Assembly: GCF_030818655.1 (NCBI RefSeq)
Contig: NZ_JAUTAN010000001.1
Coordinates: 1,674,001-1,738,000 of the forward strand
Reading direction: 5' to 3'
DNA from: Nocardioides zeae
Lineage (GTDB): Bacteria; Actinomycetota; Actinomycetes; Propionibacteriales; Nocardioidaceae
DNA: 64,000 bases
A model generated the notes under the pieces. The model saw only the letters and a program-made list of their open reading frames with translations. It was not told where the DNA came from and ran no database searches. Every line of letters begins with the position of its first letter. Position 1 is the stretch's first letter. Below, in pieces: positions 38,190 through 46,897 of the stretch. A program made the translations under genes and the position numbers.

Positions 38190-38520
38190 TCACGGGCCGC
38201 CGACGCTCGGTTCGTCGGTCTCGACCACGCTGACCCCCGCACCGTCGCGGCGGACGTCCGACGAGACGAGCACGACCCGGTCGTCCTCGCGGTGGGCAGC
38301 GAGGTGCTGCTGGGCGCCGCCCGTCGCCGGCGGTCCCACGCCGAGGTCGTGCATCTCCCACCGCAGGCCGTCGCCACTCGTCCACGTGGCCGCGTCACCG
38401 TCGGCGAACGATCCCGACCGGCCGACGACGAGCCACCCCTCCTCCAGGGCGACCACGTCGGCGGCGAGCGCCGTGCCCTCAGCGCCCTCCTCCAGACCCC
38501 CGACCACGTCCTCCCGTGGC
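38190..38520 (-). pseudogene. Out-of-frame C-terminal continuation of the lipoprotein gene
   Basis: A separate frame (stop at 38190) reads PREDVVGGLEEG ... ADVVALEEGWLVVGRSGSFA ... WTSGDGLRWEMHDL. It repeats the unit seen many times in the upstream lipoprotein (EGWIAAGSRSEAGG ... WESEDGQRWTAP). Removing one G from the GGG at 38520-38522 (CCC on plus strand) would fuse ADGSW directly to PREDVV. It is therefore the detached C-terminus of that gene, about 108 residues, and not an independent gene. Confidence 0.7.
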
Positions 38521-40668
38521 CCAGGAACCGTCCGCCGACCGTCGCCACGTCACCCAGCCCTCGCTCCTCCCCACGCCGGCCTGCAGCCTGCCGGTGAGCA
38601 CGACCTCGCCGCCACGCACCGCGATGCTCGTCACGGCCGCATCGAGCGGCAGACCGTCGGGGTGGGCCGGGGTCGTGAGCTCCTGGGGAGCCGTCCACCG
38701 CTGCCCGTCCTCGCTCTCCCAGAACACGGCGCGTCTGGGCCCGCCCGCCTCGGACCGCGAACCGGCGGCGATCCACCCCTCCGCGGTCGCCTCGACGGCG
38801 TCGACGCTGATGCTCCCGCCGGGTGGCGCCACGAAGCCCGCGTCGGCGACGTGACCTCGGAGCGTCTCGTCGAGCGTCGCCTCGCGCCGGGCGCCGGTGC
38901 CGGCGCGTTGCCACCACCGGCCGCCGTCGGTGGACCGCGCGACGAGGGCCTGCTGCTGCCCGTTGACGGAGGCAGATCCCACCACCACCAGCGTCGGGTC
39001 CGCTCCCGGCCGGACGGCGACCGCCTCGATCGTCGTCGAGCCGTACCCGTTCCCGTACGCGTGCAGCGCCGAGGGGATCCGCAACCGCCACTCCCCCTCG
39101 GACCCCCGCGTCCAGACGGCACCCCGCGACGGCCCCGCGCGCTCCAGGTCGCCGACGGCGACGATGGTGCCGCCCACCCGGACCGCGTCGCGCACCGTCG
39201 CACTCGAGGCGGTCCAGGCATCCGTCACCCAGGGCAGGCCGTTCGCCTGCCAACGGCCGCCGACCCGGGACCACGCCACCGGTGAGCCGGCCGCACCGCC
39301 GAGCACCACCGGCCCGTCGTCGTCTCCCTCCGCGCCCGCCGTGGCGCCCGGCACCAGGACCCCGACGTCGGTCGGCTCGGGGACGTCCTCGTCCGCCAGG
39401 GGCAGGGCCACCTCGTGCGTCCCGTCCTCGTCGAGCAGCAGGGCGAACGGTCGCATGATGCCGCCGACCAGGGACCGCCCCACGGCGAGCACGCCGCGCG
39501 ACGTGCTCACGACCCGGTGGACCTCCTGGTCCCCCGCCCCCGTCAGCACCGGGTGCTCGACCGGCACCGCGTCGCGCCCGACCGTGAGCACCGCGTCGAC
39601 CTGACCGTCGACGTCGCGGGCGCCGGCCGCGACGAGCCCGCCGTCGGAGCTGAGCACGTCGACGAGACCCTCGTCGCGCTGCGGGTCGGACCAGGCGCGG
39701 GCCTCGAGGAGGTCCCACCCCTCAGCGGTCCGGCGCAGCACGATCCCCGCCCACGACGTGTCCGCCGGGTCGCGCGGCGGGCCCTGCAGGGCGAGCAGCA
39801 CCCGACCGTCGGCGTCCACGGACATCCCCAGGGCGCGCACGTCGCCGACCCCGTCCAGCACGGACGGCGTACCCTCCTGCTCGAACGAACGGCCGCCGTC
39901 CGTGGAGCGCCAGAACGCCACGCGGCCGGCGGAACCCTCGTCGGAGCCGCCGGGCACCTCGACCGCGAGGGAGAGTCCGTCCGCCTCGGCCACGACACCG
40001 ACGGGCTCGGCCGGTTGCTCGGCCGGGTCCGCGGGCGCGCCCACATCGGTGCGTTCCCACTGCGCGCCGTCGGAGCTCGACCACACCGTCGTCTGCGCGA
40101 GGCGAGCGACGCCGTCGTCGCCCGCGCGGCTGGCCGTGCGACCCGCCGCCACCAGGACGCCCTCGACCAGGACCAGGTCGTCGACCTCGTCGCCCGCCGC
40201 CCACGGCAGCGAGTCCGCGGGCACCTGCTCCCACTCCCGACCGTCACGGCTCGTCCACAGGGCCGGGACGTCGCCGCCGTCCCAGCCGCTGGCGAACCAC
40301 CGGTCCGGCCCGCCCGCCACGTGCTCCACACGGGCCCACGGCCCGCTGCTCTCCACCTCTGCCGCAGCGAATCCGGCCCCGCCGTCGTCGCTGACGAGCA
40401 CGACCGGCCGGAGTCCGCCCCCCTGCTCCTGGGCACCGGCCAGCACCACGACATCGCCGACCACCTCGGCGTCGTTGATCGCCGCCTCCCGCAACGACGG
40501 AGGCTCGACGCCGTCGGCGAGCTCATCGGCAGCAGGCGCTGCCAGGTCTGCCCGGGGCGGCGGGACGCTCGGCTCCTCGTCGGACGGCGCATCGTCGCAG
40601 GCGACGAGGACGACGCAGCAGAGGAGGCTGACGGAGCTGGCGAGGGCACGACGCAGAACGGACGGCAT
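38479..40668 (-). CDS. Repeat-rich exo-lipoprotein (beta-propeller/sialidase-like), apparent C-terminal frameshift
   Basis: 729 residues in this frame from ATG 40668 with GGGAG 6 nt upstream. The signal peptide ends in a lipobox, LLCCVVLVACDDA, so it is a lipoprotein. The rest is a series of ~50-60-residue units of the form W(T/R)S.DG..WE, VLVAAG and DVVVLAG, as in BNR/sialidase-type propellers. The frame ends in an abnormal low-complexity tail (ATGGRGRGSGGGR) where the frame shifts; the true C-terminus continues to 38190 in another frame. Either a real mutation or a sequence error. Function unknown, probably surface ligand binding. Confidence 0.8.
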   Translation of the reverse strand: MPSVLRRALASSVSLLCCVVLVACDDAPSDEEPSVPPPRADLAAPAADELADGVEPPSLREAAINDAEVVGDVVVLAGAQEQGGGLRPVVLVSDDGGAGFAAAEVESSGPWARVEHVAGGPDRWFASGWDGGDVPALWTSRDGREWEQVPADSLPWAAGDEVDDLVLVEGVLVAAGRTASRAGDDGVARLAQTTVWSSSDGAQWERTDVGAPADPAEQPAEPVGVVAEADGLSLAVEVPGGSDEGSAGRVAFWRSTDGGRSFEQEGTPSVLDGVGDVRALGMSVDADGRVLLALQGPPRDPADTSWAGIVLRRTAEGWDLLEARAWSDPQRDEGLVDVLSSDGGLVAAGARDVDGQVDAVLTVGRDAVPVEHPVLTGAGDQEVHRVVSTSRGVLAVGRSLVGGIMRPFALLLDEDGTHEVALPLADEDVPEPTDVGVLVPGATAGAEGDDDGPVVLGGAAGSPVAWSRVGGRWQANGLPWVTDAWTASSATVRDAVRVGGTIVAVGDLERAGPSRGAVWTRGSEGEWRLRIPSALHAYGNGYGSTTIEAVAVRPGADPTLVVVGSASVNGQQQALVARSTDGGRWWQRAGTGARREATLDETLRGHVADAGFVAPPGGSISVDAVEATAEGWIAAGSRSEAGGPRRAVFWESEDGQRWTAPQELTTPAHPDGLPLDAAVTSIAVRGGEVVLTGRLQAGVGRSEGWVTWRRSADGSWATGGRGRGSGGGR

Positions 40669-40749
40669 GACGACTCCCGAGATCGGCGGACCGTTGCCGC
40701 TGACGTTAGCGGGATCCGAGCGGCCCCGGCGGCCGTCGTCCACAGGCCG

Positions 40750-43479
40750 CTACTCCGGGAGCGTGTCCCCCACCATCGCCGTCAGCCGTCGCACGAACCA
40801 GTCCGACCGGGCGTCGGCGACGGGCTCCACCTTGGCCGACGCGTTGAGCACGGTGGCCCCTCCGGGCCCGGCGAGCACGAGCGCGAGGTCGAGCGTCCGC
40901 ACCTGCGGGATGTCGTTCTGCAGCTGCGCCACGCGCCGCACGAGCCGCTCGATGTCCTCGACGTCCGCGACGTCCCCGCCCCGGTAGCCGAACAGGAGGG
41001 GCGCGGCCTTGATCTCGCGCACCATCTCGGCGGCGTCGACGCGGCTCAGCGGCGGGATGCGGTAGACGCGGTCGCCGAGCAGCTCCGTGAGCGGCCCCGA
41101 GATGCCGAACGAGATGACGGGCCCGAACAGCGGGTCCTCCACCGAGCCGATGGAGACGGGCACGCCCGGAGGCGCGACGCGCTGCACGACGAACCCGGCC
41201 GACTCGGGGTCGGAGATGACGCCGGTGAGGAAGTCCCAGGCGTCCTCCATCTCGCGGGCGTCGTCGATGTTGCGCCACACGTGGGCCTGGTCGGGTCGCT
41301 CGCGCAACCGCTCGGCCGTCGCCTTGAGCACGACCTGCCAGCCGAGGCGCTCGCCGACCGCGATCGCCTCCTCGCGGGACCTGACGGGCACCGCCGCCCA
41401 CAGGTCGATCCCGTAGCAGCGCAACAGCTCGACGAGCTCGTCGGGCGACAGCACCTTGCCGTCCGGGTGGCGCAGCAGCACCTCGTTCACGAACCGCTTG
41501 GCGGGCGTCGGGTCGATCTCGTCGTCGTCCTCGTCGGCGTCCTGCTTGCCCACCCACACGGCGTACGAGACCACGCGCGCGAGCGCGCGCACAGCCGCCT
41601 CGACCGCGGGGTACGACGGCACGGAGCCCCGGCCGGCGGTGGAGCCGGCGACGTCGGGGACGCGCAGCAGCTCGGGGACGCCCTCGGCGCCGAGGAAGGT
41701 GGACACGAGCGGCTTGTCGGACTGCTCCCCCACCGCGGCCAGCACGTTCGCCACGTCCTCGCCCGAGACGTCGAGCGGCGGGATGTAGACGGCCACGACG
41801 GCGTCGACGTCCGGGTCGTCGATGGCGGCGTCGAGCGCGTCCTCGAAGTCCTCCGCGCCCGCGTCGGCGCCGAGCTGCACGGACTTGTTGACGACGAGGC
41901 CGACCGAGACCGCCGCGTCGGTGGCGAGCAGGCCCAGCGCGTCGGAGTTGCCCACGACCGCGACCCGCCGGCCGCGCGGCAGCGGCTGGTGCGCGAGCAG
42001 CTGGGCGACGTCGAACATCTCGTCGAGCGTGTCGACCTGGATCACGCCGGACTGCGCGAACATCGCGTCGACCGCCTCCGGCGGGGCGCCGATCGTGCGC
42101 ACCGCGTGGCCCATCGGCACGCCCTGGGTGTTGCGACCCGACCGCACGGCCACGATGGGCTTGCGGCGCGAGACGCGCCGCGTGATGCGGGAGAACTTGC
42201 GCGGGTTGCCGATCGACTCCAGGTAGAGCAGGACGACCTCGGTCGAGGCGTCCTCCTCCCAGTACTGCAGCAGGTCGTTGCCGGACACGTCCGCGCGGTT
42301 ACCGGCCGAGACGAAGGTCGAGAGGCCCAGCCCGCGGTTGTTGACCTTCTCGAGGATGGCCGAGCCGAGCGCGCCCGACTGGCAGAAGAAGCCGGCGCGG
42401 CCGCGGGGCGGCATGACCGTCGACAGCGAGGCGTTGAGCTGGTGCGCCGGGTCGGTGTTGATGATCCCGAGGCAGTTGGGACCGATCAGGCGCAGGCCGT
42501 AGCTGCGGGCGAGCCCGACCAGGCGCCGCTGCCGCTGCCGGCCCTCCTCGCCGGTCTCGGCGAAGCCCGACGAGATCACGATGAGGCCGTGCACGCCCTT
42601 CGCGGCGCAGTCGAGCACGACGTCCTGCACCGACTCGGCGGGCACCGCCACGACCGCGACGTCCACGTCACCGGGGATCTCGCCGACCGACGCGTACGAC
42701 GGCAGCCCGGCCACCGCCTCCGTCGACGGGTTCACGACGTAGACCCGTCCGGTGTAGTCGCCCGTGACGAGGTTGCGCACCAGGGTGCGGCCGACGGTGT
42801 CCTGGCGGCGGCTGGCGCCGATGATCGCGACCGACCGGGCGTTGAAGAACGCCTCGATCGACGCCGACTCCGCCCGGTGCTCGCGCTGCTGCATGACGCC
42901 GATGGCGGTCTCGGTGGGGTCGATCTCGAACTCGAGGGTGACGACACCGTCCTCGAAGCCCGAGGCGACCTTGTAGCCCGCGTCCCGGAAGGTCTGGATC
43001 ATCCGCTGGTTGTCGGGGAGCACGTCGGCGGAGAACACCTCGATGCCCCGCTCGCGACCGGCCTGCGCGAGGTGCTCGAGCAGCACCTGCGCGATCCCGC
43101 GGCCCTGGTGCTCGTCCTGCACGAGGAAGGCGACCTCGGCGCGACGGTCGTCGTACGCGTCGTACCGGCCCACCGCGATCATGTCCTCGCCCACCGTCAG
43201 CACGAACGCCACCCGTCGGTCGTGGTCGACGTTGGTGAAGCGCAGCACGTCGCGCGGCGAGAGGCGCGGCATCGGGGTGAAGAACCGGTAGTACTTCGAC
43301 TGGTCGGAGACCCGTGCGTAGAAGTCGACGAGCAGCTCGGCGTCCTCCGGCCCGATCGGCCGGATGTGCGCGGTGCGGCCGTCGCGCAGCAGCACGTCCG
43401 CCTCCCAGTGCCGGGGGGCCTCGGGCACCCCGGGCTCGTCGGGCTCCTCGGAGGCGGGGGTCTCGGGGGCGGAGCTCAC
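40750..43479 (-). CDS. Fused GNAT acetyltransferase and ADP-forming acyl-CoA synthetase-like protein (Pat-like)
   Basis: 909 residues from GTG 43479. Residues about 25-190 are a GNAT domain with acetyl-CoA loop QDEHQGRGIAQVLLEHL. A CoA-binding Rossmann domain follows (RSVAIIGASRRQDTVGRTLV), then succinyl-CoA-ligase-like domains (LIVISSGFAETGEEG, RLIGPNCLGIINT, FCQSGALGSAILE) and a C-terminal ATP-grasp part. Related fusions (Salmonella Pat) acetylate lysines on metabolic enzymes, but there the GNAT domain is C-terminal; here it is first. TAGGTT ends 7 nt before the GTG. Divergent from parC. Confidence 0.9.
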   Translation of the reverse strand: MSSAPETPASEEPDEPGVPEAPRHWEADVLLRDGRTAHIRPIGPEDAELLVDFYARVSDQSKYYRFFTPMPRLSPRDVLRFTNVDHDRRVAFVLTVGEDMIAVGRYDAYDDRRAEVAFLVQDEHQGRGIAQVLLEHLAQAGRERGIEVFSADVLPDNQRMIQTFRDAGYKVASGFEDGVVTLEFEIDPTETAIGVMQQREHRAESASIEAFFNARSVAIIGASRRQDTVGRTLVRNLVTGDYTGRVYVVNPSTEAVAGLPSYASVGEIPGDVDVAVVAVPAESVQDVVLDCAAKGVHGLIVISSGFAETGEEGRQRQRRLVGLARSYGLRLIGPNCLGIINTDPAHQLNASLSTVMPPRGRAGFFCQSGALGSAILEKVNNRGLGLSTFVSAGNRADVSGNDLLQYWEEDASTEVVLLYLESIGNPRKFSRITRRVSRRKPIVAVRSGRNTQGVPMGHAVRTIGAPPEAVDAMFAQSGVIQVDTLDEMFDVAQLLAHQPLPRGRRVAVVGNSDALGLLATDAAVSVGLVVNKSVQLGADAGAEDFEDALDAAIDDPDVDAVVAVYIPPLDVSGEDVANVLAAVGEQSDKPLVSTFLGAEGVPELLRVPDVAGSTAGRGSVPSYPAVEAAVRALARVVSYAVWVGKQDADEDDDEIDPTPAKRFVNEVLLRHPDGKVLSPDELVELLRCYGIDLWAAVPVRSREEAIAVGERLGWQVVLKATAERLRERPDQAHVWRNIDDAREMEDAWDFLTGVISDPESAGFVVQRVAPPGVPVSIGSVEDPLFGPVISFGISGPLTELLGDRVYRIPPLSRVDAAEMVREIKAAPLLFGYRGGDVADVEDIERLVRRVAQLQNDIPQVRTLDLALVLAGPGGATVLNASAKVEPVADARSDWFVRRLTAMVGDTLPE

Positions 43480-43486
43480 GGGCCCC

Positions 43487-43492
43487 AACCTA
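43487..43492 (-). promoter_or_regulatory. TAGGTT -10 box for the GNAT/acyl-CoA synthetase gene
   Basis: Minus-strand TAGGTT (43492 to 43487), 7 nt, then GTG 43479. Leaderless spacing in the divergent region shared with parC. Confidence 0.5.
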
Positions 43493-43558
43493 TCGCGAGG
43501 GGGCCGGTCCCGGCGTGCCCCGTCCGACGCGGAGGGGCGGCAGGAAAGAATGCGCCCC

Positions 43559-46087
43559 ATGGCCCGTCGCACCACCACCCCGCCGCCCGACGACATCGAG
43601 GAGCACATCCTCGACATCGACGTCTCGGACGAGATGCGCACCTCGTTCCTGGAGTACGCCTACTCGGTCATCTACTCCCGCGCACTGCCGGACGCCCGCG
43701 ACGGCCTCAAGCCGGTGCAGCGCCGCATCCTCCACACCATGAACGACATGGGCCTGCGGCCCGACCGCGGGCATGTGAAGTCGGCCCGCGTGGTCGGCGA
43801 GGTGATGGGTCGCCTCCACCCGCACGGCGACGGCGCCATCTACGACGCGCTGGTCCGCCAGGCGCAGTCGTGGTCGATGCGGCTGCCGATGATCGACGGC
43901 CACGGCAACTTCGGCTCCCCCGACGACCCGCCGGCCGCGATGCGCTACACGGAGTGCCGGATGGCGCCCGGCGCCATCGCGATGACGGCGTCGATCGACG
44001 AGGACACCGTCGACTTCCGGCCCAACTACGACTCCCGCGAGCTCGAGCCGAGCGTGCTCCCCGCGGCCATCCCGAGCCTCGTCGTCAACGGTGCGACCGG
44101 GATCGCGGTGGGCATGGCGACGAACTGCGCGCCCCACAACCTCGGCGAGACCGTCGCCGCGCTGCGCCACCTCATCAGCGACCCGTCGGCCGACCTCGAG
44201 GCGCTCATGCGCTTCGTCCCGGGCCCGGACCTGCCGACCGGCGGTCGCATCATCGGTCTCGACGGCATCCGCGACGCCTACGAGACCGGCCGGGGCTCCT
44301 TCAAGATGCGCGCCACCACGCGCATCGAGACGATGGGGCGTCGCAAGGGCATCGTCGTCACCGAGCTGCCCTACGGCGTCGGCACCGAGAAGGTGATGAC
44401 GCGGATCAAGGACCTGGTGCAGGCGAAGAAGCTCCTCGGCATCGCCGACATCAAGGACCTGACCGACCGCGAGAAGGGCCTCCACCTCGTCATCGAGGTC
44501 AAGAACGGCTTCCACCCGGAGGCCCTGCTCGAGCAGCTCTTCAAGCTGACGCCCCTCGAGGACTCCTTCAGCATCAACGCCGTCGCCCTCGTCGACGGCC
44601 AGCCCCGCACGCTGGGTCTCAAGGAGATGCTCGAGGTCTTCCTGGCCCACCGCTACGACGTCGTACGGCGCCGGTCCGCCTTCCGCCGCGGCAAGGCCGC
44701 CGACCGCCTCCACCTGGTCGACGGCCTCCTCCTGGCGCTCCTCGACATCGACGAGGTCATCCAGGTCATCCGCACGAGCGACGACTCGGCCGCCGCCCGC
44801 GACCGGCTCATGACCGTGTTCGACCTGTCCGAGGTGCAGACGCAGTACATCCTCGACATGCCGCTGCGCCGCCTGACCCGCTTCAGCCGCCTCGAGCTCG
44901 AGAAGGAGCAGGAGGACCTGCGCCGCACCATCGAGGAGCTCGACGCGATCCTGGGCGACGACGCCCGGCTCCGCGCGGTGGTCTCCGACGAGCTCGCCGA
45001 GGTCGCCCGCGAGCACGGCACCCCGCGCCGTACCGTGCTGCTGGAGTCGGCCAACCTGCCGGCCACCGCGGCGGTGCCGCTCGAGGTCGCGGACGACCCG
45101 TGCTGGGTGCTGCTCTCCTCCACCGGCCTCCTCGCCCGGACGCGCACGGCGGAGCTCGCGGGCTCGAGCGAGGCGGACGACGCGTCACGGGTGCAGCACG
45201 ACGTCGTCGTCTCCGCGGTCCGCACCACCGCCCGCGACGAGGTCGGCGTCGTGACCACGGCGGGTCGCGTGCTGCGCCTCAGCGTGCTGGACCTGCCCGC
45301 ACTGCCCGACACGGCGGCCGACCCCCACCTGGCCGGTGGTCACCCCGTGGCCGAGTTCGTCGCGCTCGAGGGCACGGAGCGCGTGCTGTGCCTGACCTCG
45401 CTGCGCACGGACGGCCCGGGGCTGGCGATCGGCACCCGCGAGGGTGTCGTGAAGCGGGTCAACCCCGAGGTGCCGAACCGCGACGACTGGGAGGTCGTGC
45501 GCCTCGGCGACGGCGACGAGGTCGTCGGCGCCGTCGAGCTGCGCACCGGGGAGGAGGAGCTCTGCTTCATCACCTCCGACGCCCAGCTGCTGCGGTTCCC
45601 GGCGAGCGGCGTCCGTCCGCAGGGACGCGCCGGCGGCGGCGTCGCGGGCATCAAGCTCGCGCCCGGTGCGCGCGTGGTGCACTTCTCGGCCTTCGACCCG
45701 GACGGCCCGTCGGGGGGCGCGGCCGACCCGCACGCCCCCGTGGTCGTGACCATCGGCGGCTCCTCGACCGCCCTGCCCGGCACCGAGACGGGCACCGCCA
45801 AGGTGACGCTCTTCTCGGAGTACCCCGGCAAGGGCCGCGCCACCGGCGGCGTCCGCTGCCACCGGTTCCTCAAGGGCGAGGACGCCCTGCTCCTCGCCTG
45901 GGCCGGGCCTGGCCCGGCCCGCGCGGCGGCGGCATCGGGCAGCCCCGTCCCCCTGCCGTCGGCGCAGGGTCGCCGCGACGGCTCCGGTACGCCGCTGCCC
46001 CAGCCCGTCGCGGGCATCGGCTCCCCCGTGCTCGCCCTGCAGCCCGGCTCGAACGGGCCCCGCCCGACCCCCGATGTGGAAGGCTGA
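43559..46087 (+). CDS. parC: DNA topoisomerase IV subunit A (second GyrA/ParC-type protein)
   Basis: 842 residues from ATG 43559; the in-frame ATG 43550 (MRPMARR) is an alternative. The breakage-reunion domain has the catalytic tyrosine in MRYTECRM and LEYAYSVIYSRALPDARDGLKPVQRRIL. The quinolone-resistance region reads HPHGDGAIYDALVRQAQ. C-terminal GyrA beta-propeller blades are recognisable (LAIGTREGVVKRVN, ELCFITSDAQLLRF) but no canonical GyrA box (QRRGGKG) is seen, in line with topoisomerase IV function. It pairs with the ParE-type subunit at 49893-52025. Gene assignment rests on the paired context. Confidence 0.92.
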   Translation: MARRTTTPPPDDIEEHILDIDVSDEMRTSFLEYAYSVIYSRALPDARDGLKPVQRRILHTMNDMGLRPDRGHVKSARVVGEVMGRLHPHGDGAIYDALVRQAQSWSMRLPMIDGHGNFGSPDDPPAAMRYTECRMAPGAIAMTASIDEDTVDFRPNYDSRELEPSVLPAAIPSLVVNGATGIAVGMATNCAPHNLGETVAALRHLISDPSADLEALMRFVPGPDLPTGGRIIGLDGIRDAYETGRGSFKMRATTRIETMGRRKGIVVTELPYGVGTEKVMTRIKDLVQAKKLLGIADIKDLTDREKGLHLVIEVKNGFHPEALLEQLFKLTPLEDSFSINAVALVDGQPRTLGLKEMLEVFLAHRYDVVRRRSAFRRGKAADRLHLVDGLLLALLDIDEVIQVIRTSDDSAAARDRLMTVFDLSEVQTQYILDMPLRRLTRFSRLELEKEQEDLRRTIEELDAILGDDARLRAVVSDELAEVAREHGTPRRTVLLESANLPATAAVPLEVADDPCWVLLSSTGLLARTRTAELAGSSEADDASRVQHDVVVSAVRTTARDEVGVVTTAGRVLRLSVLDLPALPDTAADPHLAGGHPVAEFVALEGTERVLCLTSLRTDGPGLAIGTREGVVKRVNPEVPNRDDWEVVRLGDGDEVVGAVELRTGEEELCFITSDAQLLRFPASGVRPQGRAGGGVAGIKLAPGARVVHFSAFDPDGPSGGAADPHAPVVVTIGGSSTALPGTETGTAKVTLFSEYPGKGRATGGVRCHRFLKGEDALLLAWAGPGPARAAAASGSPVPLPSAQGRRDGSGTPLPQPVAGIGSPVLALQPGSNGPRPTPDVEG

Positions 46088-46093
46088 CCGCCC

Positions 46094-46897
46094 ATGGACG
46101 CCCCCCTCCCCAGCGACCAGCCCACCGACGGTTCCCACCACGAGCCCGGCGGTGACGACACCACCCGACGGCCGAGCCGCCGCGGGTGGGTGATCGGCGC
46201 GGTCATCGTGGTGGCGCTCATCGCCGCCGCGCTCGTCCCGACGCTCTTCCTCAGCAACAAGGACCGTGGCCTCGAGCGCCCCGACGCCGCACCCGAGGAC
46301 GTGCTCAAGGAGGTCAAGGAGAACTTCGACGACGCCGAGGGCGTGCGGATCGCCGTCTCGAGCGAGGACCTCGCCGACGCGGACGCCGCCCTGGTCAGCC
46401 TGGACGGCACCGCCGTGCGCCCCGACGGGTTCTCGGGCGAGATGATCGTGCGCGTGCTGGGGCGCGACGCCTCCGGCGACATCCTCTCGGTGGACGGCCA
46501 GTCCTACGCCCAGGGCTTCGTCATCTTCCCGAGCTGGGCGGAGGTCGACCCCGAGGACTTCAACGCCCCCGACCCCGGCGCCCTCATCGACCCCGACAAC
46601 GGCGTCTCCGGCCTGCTGACGGCCACGCAGGACATCGAGCAGGGCGAGACCGAGCGCGTGGGACCCAACAACGAGGGCGTCGCCACGACCTACACGGGCA
46701 CGCTCGACGCCTCGGTCGTGCGCCGCATCATCCCGGGCGCCGACGACGGCGACTTCGCCGTGACCTACCAGGTGGACGACGAGGAGAACCTGCTCTCCGC
46801 GCGCCTGCGCGGCGTCTTCTACCCGGGCACCGACGCCATGACCTACGTCATCACGTTCTCCGACTACGGCGAGACGATCGAGATCACCGCGCCGTGA
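46094..46897 (+). CDS. LppX/LprG-family protein, membrane-anchored instead of lipidated
   Basis: 267 residues from ATG 46094, 6 nt after parC. A hydrophilic 35-residue head and one membrane helix (GWVIGAVIVVALIAAALVP) lead to an extracellular LppX_LprAFG domain (PEDVLKEVKENFDDAEGVRI ... VDGQSYAQGFVIFPSWAEV; YTGTLDASVVRRIIPGAD). Mycobacterial LprG carries lipids between membranes and is a lipoprotein; here there is no lipobox cysteine at the helix end. The next gene is an MFS pump overlapping by 4 nt, the same order as lprG-P55 in Mycobacterium. Probable lipid shuttle. Confidence 0.9.
   Translation: MDAPLPSDQPTDGSHHEPGGDDTTRRPSRRGWVIGAVIVVALIAAALVPTLFLSNKDRGLERPDAAPEDVLKEVKENFDDAEGVRIAVSSEDLADADAALVSLDGTAVRPDGFSGEMIVRVLGRDASGDILSVDGQSYAQGFVIFPSWAEVDPEDFNAPDPGALIDPDNGVSGLLTATQDIEQGETERVGPNNEGVATTYTGTLDASVVRRIIPGADDGDFAVTYQVDDEENLLSARLRGVFYPGTDAMTYVITFSDYGETIEITAP

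Noticed and set aside
39415..46155. Very long plus-strand open frame (over 2200 codons) across the lipoprotein, GNAT-ligase and parC genes
   Set aside because: It runs antisense or out of frame to strongly conserved proteins and its translation is Arg/Ala/Gly/His-rich low-complexity; such frames are a by-product of >70% GC.
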